Shown: positions 11,811-23,634, counted from the first letter of the stretch. The stretch is 64,000 nucleotides of DNA from Puccinia triticina (GCF_026914185.1 NC_070566.1:3720001-3784000); one strand, 5' to 3'. The notes: generated from the letters alone by a model not told the origin. Numbers and translations are program-made.

Positions 11811-13229
11811 CAAATAGAAATAGAAATAACAAATGACAGCAGAAAAGAAACTCCTCCTCCCATCCCACGCATGCCACCTGCCTCTGCTCCCCCATTGTCA
11901 TATGCTCCTTCGCCGCTTGCCATAGACAGCCGCCAGCCCTTTGATCATCCATCATCCACCCTCCCTGTCTAGCCTGCGGTGTTGAGATCCCACACACCAC
12001 CTCGGCCACAGCCACACCCGCTGATGTGACCTGCTCCGGCTGCACCGGCTTCCCCCAATCACTGCGCCGCCAATAGACAGTCCGCGCTGCACTGCCTGGA
12101 CTGAGAAAGTCCGCTCTGCTCCGCACACCGTAGCTCCGCCACTCCGCATCCGCTTAAAAATGAAGGCCCTGTGCCGCCCCAGCTGCCTGCGAAGCCCTCG
12201 TGCTTCGCAGCACTGCACACCCCAAACCCCCCGTTGGACTTGAAGCCCCGCGCCGGATTCAATGCTACAGCGCTTTGCTGCACTAATTTAAAGCGCTAGG
12301 CCGCTGGCGCTTGCGCTTAATGGTTTGGGGCCTGCTCTTTTTATGTTTTCAGCTCACAAAAAGCGCATAAACGCTAATTATAGCGATAGCGAGGCACGCT
12401 TGCACTTTAAAAGCGCGGAATATAGCGCTGAATTACTCTTTTTTATTGCTGATGTGAGCTTTTAAACCACTTAATAGAGGGTACTTTTAGGGGGGTGACA
12501 GGTGGAAATAAAGAAATTCAAGAAAAAAAACACTTTTTTTGGGGGGGAAAAACAGATGGCGCAGTGCTGCAGTGGGTCACCTGCAAGGAGGTGCAACCTG
12601 TGGGAAATTCACCTGCCAATGGGCCCCCTCCCGCGCTGCGCTGCGCTTGTGCCGCTGCGCAGCGCACTATGTAGCGCTCAAAAGCGGGTGAAAAGACGGG
12701 TTTGGCACTTTTGACGCTGCAAAATAGCGCAAGTGCAGCGCAAATCCGCTTTGCTTGCGCTGATGGCTCTGGGAGAGAAGCGCGAAATTGTTAAGCTTAG
12801 CGCAACCGCAGCGCGCGGCCGCTTGCACTTGCGCTGATTGTGCTGGGGCTGCAGGGCGGGCCGGCTTTGCTTCACTAAATGGTGTGCTTTCTGTAGCCAA
12901 GTGCAGCGCTTCACCCTTGCCGAGCACAAAATTCCTAAATATTGAAACTGAGGTGATAAGCAGGTGTGCTTATGTATTTCACATCTAAGCTGAGGAAAAC
13001 CTTGAAAGTACTACATACCTACAGCAGGATGTGGGAAGCCTGGCAGTGGCAATCAGAGAAGCTGCTGATGTGGGGACTCAACACGGGTGCAAAGGAGCTG
13101 GGGTTTGAGCCATGTTCCGTACCTGTGGACTTGGTGTTTTGGTAGGAGTAGGATGGCTGCGGAAATCATGGACAGAATGACTGGTAGGGGCGCAACACCA
13201 GGTGAACTGGGGCGGTGAGAGCTGATGGC
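11811..13229. repeat. Noncoding, with a dense GCGCAGCG-type cluster
   Basis: From about 12240 to 12930 short GC-rich motifs (AGCGCT, GCAGCGC, GCGCTGCG) alternate on both strands, the same composition as the subterminal arrays of the hAT element. The right edge at about 12908-12924 reads GCAGCGCTTCACCCTTG, close to the reverse complement of the hAT terminus. It is probably a decayed non-autonomous hAT relative; the left end was not found. Confidence 0.5.
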
Positions 13230-13490
13230 AACAGCAAGCAATGTTGCATGTGCTTTTTATCTTTGCTTCAAAAAAGTGTGGTTTAAGCAAATCACCGTGA
13301 GGGGCGGTTCACAGCTGACCCAAAAAGCGGCCAGGCAAGCAGATTCCCGCTGTGCGCATCTTATCCCCCCTATAAAGCAAAAGCAAAGCACAAATATTGC
13401 ACTAATTCCGCAAAATAAGTGCAGTGCAGCACTCCCAAGGCGCTGCATGCTGTGCTTCCACACTTTTTTGCACCTGCTGCACTGCAGGTA
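13230..13490. repeat. Dispersed repeat, copy 1 (partner at 21950-22140)
   Basis: This segment (starting near CAATGTTGCATG and including TTATCCCCCCTATAAAG) is repeated in the same orientation at about 21950-22140 with moderate divergence. It is GC-rich and noncoding. Family unknown. Confidence 0.6.
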
Positions 13491-13738
13491 AGCGCTGCGC
13501 GCACATTGTTGCTCCAGCTCAATGAGTGGAATTGGTACTCCTGGTCTGTTTTGCTTTGACTTTCCCTAGAAATATTGGATAGGGCATTAGCTTTTATCTA
13601 AAAATCAATCCTTGAGATATCTTGCATTGCTTAACTTTGGCACAGGTTGTGAAGAAAACAAGTTAGAAAATGTAAAGACATCCAGGCCTAGCCCTTTCCC
13701 CTTATTTGTTGATCTATACACAGTCTATACACACTTTA

Positions 13739-13954
13739 TTACAAAATCCTCACCCAATAAATGCTCAATAACAGATTCTTGATCAAATGTTTTCTTGCTT
13801 TGACCTCTGACTTTTGAATTTTCTTGGCCCACTGGCATTTCTTCTCTGAGATAATTGCGAGGTCTTTTTCTTTCAACAGTTCAAGTACCCTTTTCACATG
13901 GGCCTTGTGTTCTTCTGTAGATTTAGAAGAAACAATGACATTGTCAAGATACAT
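13739..13954 (-). pseudogene. Ty3/Gypsy reverse transcriptase remnant
   Basis: A 71-residue open stretch on the minus strand begins YLDNVIVSSKSTEEHKAHV and continues VLELLKEKDLAIISEKKCQW. This matches the region of Gypsy reverse transcriptases running from the catalytic Y-x-D-D motif through the palm and thumb. The catalytic YxDD reads YLDN here. Sequence on both sides is unrelated (minisatellite to the right, noncoding to the left), so this is a short truncated relic. It is too diverged to assign to the Gypsy copy at 48-56 kb. Confidence 0.75.
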
Positions 13955-14105
13955 GGCGCAGGAGCTGCACGAGCTGGCGCAGGAGCCGCGTGAGCTGGCG
14001 CAGGAGCCACGTGAGCTGGCGCAGGAGCTGCGTGAGCTGGCGCGGGAGCTGTGTGAGCTGGCGCAGGAGCTGCGGAGCTGGGTGAGCTAGCTGGCGCGGG
14101 AGCTG
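13955..14105. repeat. Short tandem array, GAGCTGGCGCAG unit
   Basis: About seven copies of a roughly 21-bp unit containing GAGCTGGCGCAGGAGC. It directly abuts the reverse transcriptase remnant. Confidence 0.8.
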
Positions 14106-14189
14106 GTTGAGCTAGATGATTGTCATGCCTTGCCCAGGTTTTTTAAGAAAAAACTCCCTAACCCTAAGCCCCAAATCTAGCAGAAGAAA

Positions 14190-14974
14190 CCATGCACAGA
14201 ATTTCCTTGATAAATGCCTGGAAAATGCACGACAATGCCTTGAAAATGACTGACAATGGCACATGATGTGCCTGGAAACTGGCAGTTCACAGAAATGCCT
14301 GGCAAAGGGGCAGCATTGCCTGGCAAATGTCTGGAAATGTACGGCAATGCCTGGCAATGCACGGCAATGCAGGTCAATGCCTGGAGATGCACGGAAATGC
14401 ACAGCAATGCCTAGAAATGCATGGCAATGCACAACAATGCCTGGCAATGCACTACAATGCCTAGCAATGCATGGCAATGCCTAGCAATGCACGGCAATGT
14501 CTGGCAATGCACGGCAATGCACGGCAATGCCTGGCAATGCACGGCAATGCCTGGCAATGCACGGCAATGCCTGGCAATGCACGGCAATGCCTGGCAATGC
14601 ACGGCAATGCCTGGCAATGCACGGCAATGCCTGGCAATGCACGGCAATGCCTGGCAATGCACGGCAATGCCTGGCAATGCACGGCAATGCCTGGCAATGC
14701 ACGGCAATGCCTGGCAATGCACGGCAATGCCTGGCAATGCACGGCAATGCCTGGCAATGCACGGCAATGCCTGGCAATGCACGGCAATGCCTGGCAATGC
14801 ACGGCAATGCCTGGCAATGCACGGCAATGCCTGGCAATGCACGGCAATGCCTGGCAATGCACGGCAATGCCTGGCAATGCACGGCAATGCCTGGCAATGC
14901 ACGGCAATGCCTGGCAATGCACGGTAATGCCTGGAAATGCACGGCAATGCCTGGCAATGCACGACAATGCACGG
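14190..14974. repeat. GGCAATGCC minisatellite, left block
   Basis: Degenerate units from 14190 to 14460 lead into a highly regular 20-bp array, CAATGCCTGGCAATGCACGG, of about 25 copies up to 14974. The core GGCAATGCC is an odd palindrome (GGCA/TGCC around one base). Because 20 is not a multiple of three, every frame reads the same 20-residue peptide, so long open frames appear in several frames on both strands; they are not evidence of genes. Confidence 0.92.
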
Positions 14975-15554
14975 TGTAAGACTCAAAAAGTGTTCCTGAG
15001 AACCTTTTGCTGAATGGAGAAGGGGATGATGGAGGTGCAAACTCTGCCCTTCTATGCTATCAGTCAACAAGACCCACCAAGCTAAGCTTGGCAAGTTTTA
15101 ATCAAATGATAGGTCTGGTCTAGTTCCAGATGAAGTTGTTCAATGACAGGTATGTGAGAGTTGAGAGTCAGTTCAGAAGTTATTTGCAAATATGAGGGTT
15201 GTGGTGAGGTATAGATGTGATGGTAAGTGTGAAGGTGGTATGTAAATAACTGGGGAGTACTGAGCTGAGGAGCTGACAACTGGGGAGGAGAGAGCTCCTT
15301 ATATAGACAAAAGTGGAGCCCCGGAGGGCTTGTGGGTTAGGGTTTAAGCTGATCTGGACAACAGGGTGAGGGATTTTAGCTGGTGAGAGTAGATACAAAT
15401 GATGTCATAATTTGTCAGGGGTACATAAATGATGTCATAAGAATGCAGTAGGGCCGCATGAAGGCTGCGTAAAGTGACAGTAGACTGCATGAGTTGACAG
15501 GTGGATGCAGGGGGTGCATAAATGAAGTCTGAGGCTGCAGAGTCAGTGTGTGAT

Positions 15555-17982
15555 TGTCAGCTGGCTACTATAGCAGAGCCACTGTAACATAAAAATAAAA
15601 ATAGTATTACATATGAAAGAGATATCATTAAACTCTTACACATGTAATACCATAAAATAAAAACATAAAAATAAGGGGCAGGCTAAATCCACACCAAAAA
15701 ATTACTACATCCACTCCAAAAATGGAGTGAACAGTAGTCCACTCCAACTTTCATTGGAGTGACCCATAGTCTACTCCAAATTTTGTTGGAGTGAACAAAA
15801 TTACACTCCAAAAAAGCCTGTTTTTTGGAGTGGAACCATGATGCACTCCAAAAATTTTGGAGTAAACCCAATTCCACTCCAAAAATATTTTCTCTAAGGT
15901 AAAATGATTCATTTTTTTTGGAGTGCACAGATTTTCACTCCAAATTTATTGGAGTGTTTTTCAACAGTATTGCAGTAAAAGAAGTCAGGGTTCTTAAAGA
16001 GGAATGAAACCTTATGTCAGCATCATATGTGTATTTGAAATACATAAAAAATGATGTATGTAAGATGTTTTCAGTTTCTACAATGACTAAAACCTGAACC
16101 AGAAATAAATTCAAGGGGATTAAATTTGGTTGGTTCATGTCACCTGCCTACTACTGCCCTAAAGCTTTCCTGGTACTCCACCCCAAGAACTTGGAATATA
16201 CATTTTTAAAAGTTACATGCAAGTTTCAATTGTACCAGATTTAAAATTGCATTTTTTTGAATTTGAGAAACCTTAATCCACTTCAATAAATTTGGAATGA
16301 ACATCTGTGCACTCCAAAAAAAAAAAATGAAAAAAAATTGCTTGGAAAAAATATTTTTGGAGTGGAATTGGGTTTACTCCAAAATTTTTGGAGTGCATCA
16401 TGGTTCCACTCCAAACAACAGGCTTTTTTGGAGTGTAAATTTGTTCACTCCAACAAAATTTGGAGTAGACTATGGTTCACTCCAATGAAAGATGGAGTGG
16501 ACTACTGTTCACTCCATTTTTGGAGTGGATGAAGTAATTTTTTGGTGTGTATTTAGCCTGCCCCAAAAATAATTACCTATGAAAGAGACATTATTACTGT
16601 CTCTTACATAACTATAAATCTGAATATTATGTTATATTCTTAATCTACGCCCAAATTAACCTAGGGTACCCCACTCACAGGTACCCTTAATTCTCACTGC
16701 TTCATTGTGTAATCACCCAATTAGAATTCACAATGTACCCTCGAGTTGAGCAACCTGTATGCTTGTATACATATGTACATATGCTTATAACACTTCAATA
16801 GCCACAAAACTGAAGTGTTATGTTTAGTTTAGAAGATAGCCCAACTCAGGTTGAGTTAACTCTAAACCCGCAGGCTGCGCGCTACGTCTAAAGACGGCGC
16901 AGAGCCCTAAAAATGAATGAAACCCTAAGAGGGGCTACCTGTACATTACAGCACGCCCACCAGGGAAGTAATGACATCAATTCTGCCCCTCCACGTGAAA
17001 CACTACACACATTACATAAGCTGTACATATGTAATGATGTCACATGGATGAAAACATAATATTCCTGACGCATTAAAACAATTCAATACCTAATGCATAC
17101 ACAGTACAGACCAATTGGGAAGCACTGTGGCCCATTTGAATAAATATGAGACACGTAACAGCTCATCTGCCTGGATGAGGGAATCCTGAACTGTAGGCGC
17201 CCACAAATGGCCAGTACATATTCCCAAAAGAAGACTAGCTTCTATGGCGCCATCAGCCAGGCTGGAAATCCGCCTGAAGGCGCCCCAAATAGGCTAGTAC
17301 ATCTTCCCAAAGAAGAATTAGCCCTTGTAGTGTCAACAGCCTGGCCAAAAAGCGCCCACAAGTTGGCCAGTGGCCCTGTAGTTCCCCCAGGCGCCCCAGA
17401 GAGCTGCCACGGGTATTTAAAGGGCCCTCTGGCCGCCCCAAAAGGCCTTTCCTCACGCTTTTACATACCTACTTGAATTTACCCGCCTTCAACACGTGCT
17501 CAATAGCCTGTTTCTAGCCTGGTAAATCCCTTAGTAGTTGTTTTTTAGCCTCATTTTGTCGCCAGAAACTGCCCAGTGTCCACCAAGCCTTCAGAATCAA
17601 CCTCTTCAAGCGCTTTCAACTGCCCAGTTTCTACCCTGAAGAACCTCAAGACTTTAAGGGCTTTTTACTAGTAAGTTCAAACCCCTTTCTCTTGAGATTC
17701 TTCGCCATTCCTCGCTGGGATTTAAACCACACCTGTTTACAGGCCCCAGTGTTTGCTTTTGAGGGATTAAACACCCCTGATTTTATCAGGCCCCTCTTTA
17801 TTTAATTATATTAATTTTATTAATATAATTACGCTATTTTTTCATATATTTTACGCCATAATTACCAATATATCATTGGAATTATCCCTTGGAATTTTGT
17901 CCCAGAGTTTTATACTCTTTTATCTTATTCTTGCACCACGTGTAGCTAGAAGGGTTTGTCCTTGGCATCATGTAGGCTGACA
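15555..17982 (+). mobile_element. Solo LTR, family delta, copy 1
   Basis: Begins TGTCAGCTGGCTAC and ends GTAGGCTGACA, with perfect 5-bp duplications GTGAT (15550-15554 and 17983-17987). The empty site is visible in gamma copy C near 39620 (CAGTGTGTGATGACATC), which confirms the boundaries. It carries the hairpin element 15675-16564. An inverted copy without the hairpin is at 42281-43948. Confidence 0.88.
15675..16564. mobile_element. Foldback MITE built of GGAGTG hairpins
   Basis: Termini GGGGCAGGCTAAAT and its reverse complement, with 8-bp duplications AAAAATAA (15667-15674 and 16565-16572). Between them, CACTCCAAAA and TTTTGGAGTG alternate repeatedly, so the element is a large hairpin composed of many small ones. 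The 8-bp TSD suggests hAT or a similar superfamily. No coding capacity. Confidence 0.85.
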
Positions 17983-18340
17983 GTGATGACATCATAATAT
18001 GGAAATAGAAGAGTACTTGATAATATGTAATGACTGTAGTCTGATGGGGAGATGTATGTTTGTATCCTGTGATGTGTATAAGCATAATGCTGTGATCCTT
18101 GACTTGAGGCTGGTGACAGGCTGGTGACTGGGTATGTTGAACGTGTGATGGGTGTCCAGTGTCCAAAGAAGTGTAGATTCCAATCCAGCGGGGTTCAAGT
18201 GATGCTTCCAGTGGTGACTAGGGGTAAAATTGGCCGTAGAATCCATTTCTGAGGTCTGTTTGATGGTATCTTGAGGCGTATTGTGAGTAAATATATGTAT
18301 GAGAAAAAACTTTTGATTTTTCACTTTTCCGTCTACCACA

Positions 18341-19490
18341 ACGGCAATGCCTGGCAATGCACAACAATGCACGTAAATGCACAGCAATGCCTGGCAATGC
18401 ACAGCAATGCCTGGCAATGCACAGCAATGCCTGGCAATGCACAGCAATGCCTGGCAATGCACAGCAATGCCTGGCAATGCACAGCAATGCCTGGCAATGC
18501 ACAGCAATGCCTGGCAATGCACAGCAATGCCTGGCAATGCACAGCAATGCCTGGCAATGCACAGCAATGCCTGGCAATGCACAGCAATGCCTGGCAATGC
18601 ACAGCAATGCCTGGCAATGCACAGCAATGCCTGGCAATGCACAGCAATGCCTGGAAATGCACAGCAATGCCTGGCAATGCACGGATGCACAACAATGCAC
18701 GGCAATGCACGGCAATGCATGGCAATGCACGGCAATGCCTGGCAATGAACGGCAATGAACAGCAATGCCTGGAAAATGCATGAAGATGCACGGCAATGCG
18801 TGGCAAATTCACCACAATTCCTGGAAAATGCACCACAATGCCTAGAAAACGCACCACAATGCCTGGCAATTCATGATAATGCCTGGCAATTCATGAGAAT
18901 GCCTGGCAATTCATGAGAATGCCTGGCAATTCATAAGAATGCCTGGCAATTCATGAGAATGCCTGGCAAACGCATGGAAATGCCTGGAAAATGCAAAGCA
19001 ATGCCTGCAGAATGCATGGCAATGCCTGTATAATGCATGGCAATGCCTGGAGAATGCATGGCAATGCACAGCAATTGTGGAAATGCAAGACAATACCTGG
19101 GGAATGCACGGCAATGCCTGGAGAATGCCTAGCAATGCAGAGCAATGCCTGGCAAGTTCCTGGCAAATGCCTGGAAATGCACAAAAATGCCTGGCAAGTT
19201 CCTGGCAATGCCTGGAAATTTCCTGCCAAATGCCTGGAAATGCATCACAATGCCTGGCAAGTTCCTGGCAATGCCTGGAAATTTCCTGCCAAATGCCTGG
19301 AAATGCATCACAATGCCTGGCAAGTTCCTGGCAATGCCTGGAAATTTCCTGCCAAATGCCTGGAAATGCATGACAATGCCTGGCAAGTTCCTGGCAATGC
19401 CTGAAAATGCACGGCAATGCATGGAAATGCATGGCAATGCCTGGAAATGCACGCCAATGCAGGGCAATGCCTGGCAAATCTGCAAAAAGG
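18341..19490. repeat. GGCAATGCC minisatellite, right block with higher-order repeat
   Basis: From 18370 to 18680 the unit is 20 bp with ACAGCAATGCCTGGCAATGC, slightly different from the left block (ACGG). From 18780 onward units become degenerate. Between about 19190 and 19400 a higher-order unit of roughly 60 bp appears nearly four times, ending each time in CAATGCCTGGCAAGTTCCTG. Confidence 0.9.
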
Positions 19491-19795
19491 TAGTCATTTA
19501 GCGCAGTGCAGCGGGGCACCGCTGCACAGTCAGCCCAAAAAGTGGTAGCGCAGCGCTAGTCCAGCTGTGCTACTGCTGGGAATAGCGGGCCCCCATATTT
19601 CCCAACCTAAAAAGTGGTAGGGCAGCGGGAGGGGCCGCTCCTTTCAGTGTCACACAGCGCCCTCCAAAAAAGCTGTGCTTTGCACAGCGCTGCACTTTTT
19701 TTGCCGGCAGCGGGGGACTGTTACGCGGTCAGCTCAAAAAGCAGTAGCGCAGCAATGGTTCCGCTGTGTTACCGCTAAAAGTAACGGGTCCCCGC
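19491..19795. repeat. GCGCAGCG-rich noncoding segment
   Basis: Dense AGCGCAGCG, CCGCTGTG and AAAAAGTGGTAGCGCAGCG motifs on both strands. It interrupts the minisatellite together with 20978-21095, which ends TTCCACCCTTG, similar to the hAT terminus at 6531. It is probably one non-autonomous hAT-like insertion split by gamma copy B, but the left terminus was not matched. Confidence 0.5.
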
Positions 19796-20977
19796 TGTGG
19801 TAGACGGAAAAGTGAAAAATCAAAAGTTTTTTCTATACTACATATTTTCTCACAATAAACCTCAAGATACCACCAAAAAGGATCTCAGAAATGGATTCTA
19901 CGGCCAATTTTACCCCTAGTCACAACTGGAAGCGTCACTGGAACCCCGCTGGATTGGAAGTTACACCCTCTTGGACCCTCATGGACACGGCCAGCCCCAG
20001 TCATCAACCTGTCACACCCCTCAAGTCACCTTTCCCAGGTATACACATACTGAGACCCAGCCAAAAACATAATCTTTTCTATCCCTCTTATCTCCACTGC
20101 ATATGCAGGGGACCAACCCCATTTCTTCTGTATTTGACATGTCCCCGCTTCATTTATGCACCCCTTGCAGCTGCATGCAGTCTTCTGACCCCATTCCTGC
20201 ACTCCTTGCATCATTGTGACACCACTCATGCACCCTTTGCATGAGGTAGCCCTGTATTTGACATTTCCCCGCCTTGTCTATGCGCTCCTTGCATTAGTAT
20301 GACATCATCTTTCATTTCTCACCCCACTTTTGCCTGTATTTAGTATCTTCTGAAACCACTTGTACACAGCCCACCAGCTAAAATCTCTCATCCAGGGTCC
20401 CCCTTGTAGCTAATATCTGTCACATTTGTCAATATAAGGAGCTCTCTCCCCCAGTTGTTTTTCCCTCAGCTCAGTATTCCCCAGTTATTTACATACCACC
20501 CATAGCCTTACCGTTACCTTATCAAAACCCTTGTAACACCTCATAACAGTCCTTACATTTGCAAATAACCACTAAGCTCACTCTTATAACACTCATATCT
20601 CCTGCTTTACATGTCACATGCCTGTCACAAGTTACCCGGTTCCTGGTTCAACTCCCAACTGAGACATATACCCTTCTCAGCCCAGGCACTCTTCTCAACC
20701 TTTTATATCACCCTCTCAAGGACCTGTGACCAATTCCCACCAGAAACATCAAGTCAACTTTCATCCTTTCCGCTCCTTATAAACTCTCTCATCTTTCACA
20801 TACCTGTCATCAAACAACCTCATTTGGAACTAGACCAGACCTATCACTTGATTAAAACTTGCCAAGCTTAGCTTGGTGGGTCTTATTATCTGATAGTATA
20901 GAAGGGCAGAGTTTGCACCTCCATCATCCCCTTCTCCATTCAGCAAAAGGGTTTCACAACCACTTTTGAGTCTTACA
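19796..20977 (-). mobile_element. LTR-like element, family gamma, copy B
   Basis: Inverted relative to copy A: it starts TGTGGTAGACGG and ends GAGTCTTACA. Flanks are CCGC (19792-19795) and CTGC (20978-20981), a 4-bp duplication with one mismatch. It shares the 3'-terminal block near the tail (GGAGAAGGGGATGATGGAGG on the minus strand) with copies A and C. It lacks the delta insertion. Confidence 0.8.
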
Positions 20978-21095
20978 CTGCTTCTTTCCAGACCCAAAAA
21001 GCGGTGGTGCAGCGGGTGGGGCCACTACTTTCAGCGCAGCGCAGCGGCCACCAAAGCTGCTGTGCGCGCTTTTTGGAGCGCAGCGCTTCCACCCT

Positions 21096-21350
21096 TGCTG
21101 GCAATGCCTGCAAACACCCAGAAAGTGCCTAGCAACACCCAGAAAATGCCTGGCAACACCCAGTGATTGCCTGGCAACACCCAGTGATTGCCTGGCAACA
21201 CCCAGTGATTGCCTGGTAACACCCAGTGATTGCCTGGCAACACCCAGCAAATGCCTGGCAACGCCCTGCAAATGCCTGGCAATTCCCTGCAAATGCCTGG
21301 CTATGCCCTGCAAATGCCTGGCCAGTGGCAACACCCTGCGAATTCCGGGC
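21096..21350. repeat. 21-bp minisatellite CAACACCCAGTGATTGCCTGG
   Basis: About eleven tandem copies, the middle five nearly identical and the outer ones with CAAATGCC or AAAATGCC variants. It still contains the TGCCTGGCAA core of the neighbouring 20-bp array, suggesting common origin. Confidence 0.85.
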
Positions 21351-22132
21351 AAAAAATTTACCTATCTTGCTGCTCAAGATGCTTTAGCTTAGCCTGATGC
21401 AGCACAGTGGCAGTAGCTTGGTTTAAAACTACAGGAAAACAGAGCCACTTCTAACTCTGCTATGTTCATGCTAAGATGCCCTGGAGTTTAGTGTAGCGTA
21501 GTGGCCCACCATAACCATTGATCCAATGGCCTCTCTTCTTCCCCCTCTTGGGCTCCCACCCCTATTATGCTGCTCTTGGCCTTCTATCCACTTTCATCTA
21601 CTGACCATTCTTATCCAAAGCTGGTATCTAACTCGTAGCCTCCTTTGGCTGCATAAATATATGTATCTCATTACTCTGATTGGCACTCTTGCACTTGTCA
21701 TCAATTTTCTATCTGAGTCATGTATATTAGTCTCACTAGACTCTCAAGGGATGGGGCTGATTCTGTGTAATGGTTTGATTTGGGGAAGAAGGAGGAGGGG
21801 AATGTGAATGCAAGTAGGCATAGTGGATTGAAGGGGAATAGAAAGAATTGAGGTTGGATACAAAATGCAACATGAGCATCCCTAAGATGTGCCAAGTTCA
21901 AAGGGCATTTGCTCATTGGCATAGGTAAGAGACTGGCCCTTGTGCCCAAAGAAATGTTGCATGCTCTTTGCTTTGCTTCAAAAAACACGGTTTAAGCAAA
22001 GTGCAGCGGAGGGCTGCTTTACAGCCAGCGCAAAAAGCGGCAGCTCAAGCAGATTCCTGCTGCGTGCATCATGCCTGCGCTTCTCATCCCCCCTATAAAG
22101 CACCAGAAAAGCACAAATATTGTGCTAATGCT
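21351..22132. other. No gene recognised; holds dispersed repeat copy 2
   Basis: Noncoding. Positions about 21950-22140 repeat 13230-13490 in the same orientation. No domain or splice structure is evident elsewhere. Confidence 0.5.
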
Positions 22133-22486
22133 TCAAAATAAGAGAAGTGGTCCCAACTTGCCAAGCCACCGCATGCTGTGCGGTTGCGCGGGCATTGGTT
22201 TTTCAATGACATAGTCCATGTTGACGGCGTCAAAGTAGGAGATCATCACGAGGTCCCAGTCTGGGAAGTTAGAATCTGGGCCGGGTTCCGTGAGAATGGG
22301 GAGACGAGCGGCAGCTGATTTCTGAGAGAGAGCTGCCAATGAGTCAGTGTTGATGTTCACAGTTGCATTGACGGAGGATGCGGGGGCTTTGCCCAAGGTT
22401 GAGGGTTGTTTATCGTTGGAAATTTTGAAGAACAAGGCGACAAGATTATTTTGATCCTTGATAGTAGTCCACCGGTAGAATGTCAC
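22133..22486 (-). pseudogene. Copia-type gag remnant (minus strand)
   Basis: The reading frame contains ILTEPGPDSNFPDWDLVMIS followed by FDAVNMDYVIEKPMPAQP, which resembles the N-terminal gag region of Copia retrotransposons, where a target-binding loop precedes an F..W and a Y-hydrophobic motif. It is a fragment of about 117 residues with no nucleocapsid or protease part. It lies head to head with the Copia RNase H fragment that begins at 22509 on the opposite strand, an arrangement that cannot come from one intact element and implies rearrangement or two insertions. The family assignment is by resemblance only. Confidence 0.55.
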
Positions 22487-22508
22487 TCAAAGAAGACCAA
22501 TATTTAAC

Positions 22509-23120
22509 ATGCTTGGTCAATTGCGGAGCTGGAGCCTAGCGCGGGCTCATAACCTGAAAGAGCCCTTGTCTGCTCATTGGTTTGCCGGCCTTTGTATCCT
22601 AAACTATTTGGCTTCAACCAAGGACCTGAAACTTTGCCTTGGGGGTCAACTCGAATTCTCCGGCTTCTCTGACTCTGACTGGGCTGAGGATCGTGATGAT
22701 CGCCGGTCCACTTCCGCCTACACTTACCGCATTGGGGACAGCGCCATCTCCTGGAAGTCCAGAAAACAGGCAACAGTTTCCTTATCCAGCACCAAAGCGG
22801 AATACAAAGCTCTCTCCGACTCTTGTAAGGAGGGCCTTTAAATCCGACATCTCCTCAGCTAACTCCATCTTCGACCAGACACAGCAGTTCCCCTTCACGT
22901 TGACAATGAGGGAGCCGAAGCCTTAGCAAAAAATCCCAAACACCACGCACAAACCAAACATATCCATGTGCGCTACCACTTCATCAGAGCATGTATTCAA
23001 GAAGGCGAAATTTCACTTCTCCATGTCTCAACCAAAGACATGTTAGCTGACATGTTGACCAAACCACTTCCCCGTGTCGCTCTGGAAAAACACCCTCAAA
23101 CGTTTGGAATTGTCGAATAA
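22509..23120 (+). pseudogene. Ty1/Copia pol 3' fragment (RNase H domain), nonsense-mutated
   Basis: One frame from 22509 to the stop at 23118-23120 encodes the C-terminal RNase H of a Copia polyprotein. Recognisable elements in order are FSGFSDSDWAEDRDDRRSTS (catalytic Asp region), AISWKSRKQATVSLSSTKAE (TVALSSTEAEY-type motif), then VDNEGAEALAKNP, HIHVRYHFIRACIQEGEI and the terminal DMLADMLTKPLPR. Two in-frame TAA codons, 22839-22841 and 22860-22862, break it. The upstream integrase and reverse transcriptase are missing. An LTR follows 180 bp downstream, as expected for a 3' fragment. Confidence 0.9.
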
Positions 23121-23303
23121 CACTTCTATCCCTAATCTTCTACTTCCCTTCTAAATATCCCTTCCATTCCTTTTCTCTCTTCTCTCACTCTACTCCAGAA
23201 ATATCCCTCTCTTCTTATCCACTAATCTTATTTTCTTCCTTCAATTTATCTCTTTGTTTCTCTTTCCTCTCTCTTTTTTTGTGTCACATGTATGCAGCAG
23301 GGG

Positions 23304-23634
23304 TGTTAAGATAGTCTAGGCTTAGTCTCTATTTTTTTCTTTTCTGTGCTACACACATGTTTCTTTCATTTCACACACATTTCACCTGATGTATGTAGTG
23401 TACCTGAGACTGCGGGCGTGGAAGGCTCCTTTCCTCATCCTTCCACACTCCACGCTCACTCACCTCACCTCGTGCCCGTTGCTCTCAGGTACAGTAGTTC
23501 CTTTCTCTCACTTATCATCTTTTCCTTTGTTTCTCTTTTCTCTTCTGCTTGTGTGTAATGAATGATCCCTCCACACGCCACGCTCACTCACCTCACCTCG
23601 TGCCCGTTGCTCTCAGGCCTAGTTCATCTTATCA
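23304..23634 (+). mobile_element. 3' LTR of the Copia fragment
   Basis: Begins TGTTAAGATAGTC directly after a purine-rich stretch (GCAGCAGGGG) and ends CATCTTATCA, giving short inverted termini. It contains an internal duplication of about 50 bp (CACGCTCACTCACCTCACCT near 23450 and 23580). The downstream flank is GGTTC; the matching 5' flank is not preserved. Confidence 0.75.

Larger units (their letters stand above)
14975..18340 (+). mobile_element. LTR-like element, family gamma, copy A (carries nested insertions)
   Basis: Begins TGTAAGACTC and ends GTCTACCACA, with 4-bp duplications ACGG (14971-14974 and 18341-18344) lying inside the minisatellite unit, so the uninterrupted repeat can be read across the insertion. 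It contains a TATA-like ATATAG near 15300. It holds a solo LTR (delta, 15555-17982). No coding region. Related copies are at 19796-20977 and 38647-40930. Confidence 0.85.

Noticed and set aside
7562..12924. A second full-length hAT element between AAGGGTGAAAGCGC and GCGCTTCACCCTTG
   Set aside because: No flanking duplication, no transposase between the ends, and unrelated insertions throughout; the two ends probably belong to different decayed copies.
14153..14172. CCCTAACCCTAA resembling a telomere repeat
   Set aside because: Only two units; far too short to indicate a telomere or chromosome end.
14411..15094. Long open frames (160-227 codons) on both strands
   Set aside because: They are produced by the 20-bp stop-free repeat; overlapping frames on both strands give phase-shifted copies of the same peptide and no gene structure surrounds them.
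16786..16825. CACTTCAATAG...CTGAAGTG as another CACTTCAAGG foldback end
   Set aside because: The two arms are only about 15 bp apart and lack the interior and the 3-bp duplication; it is a small local hairpin within the delta LTR.
18271..18869. Further long frames of the same kind, up to 257 codons
   Set aside because: Same repeat artefact as at 14.4-15.1 kb.
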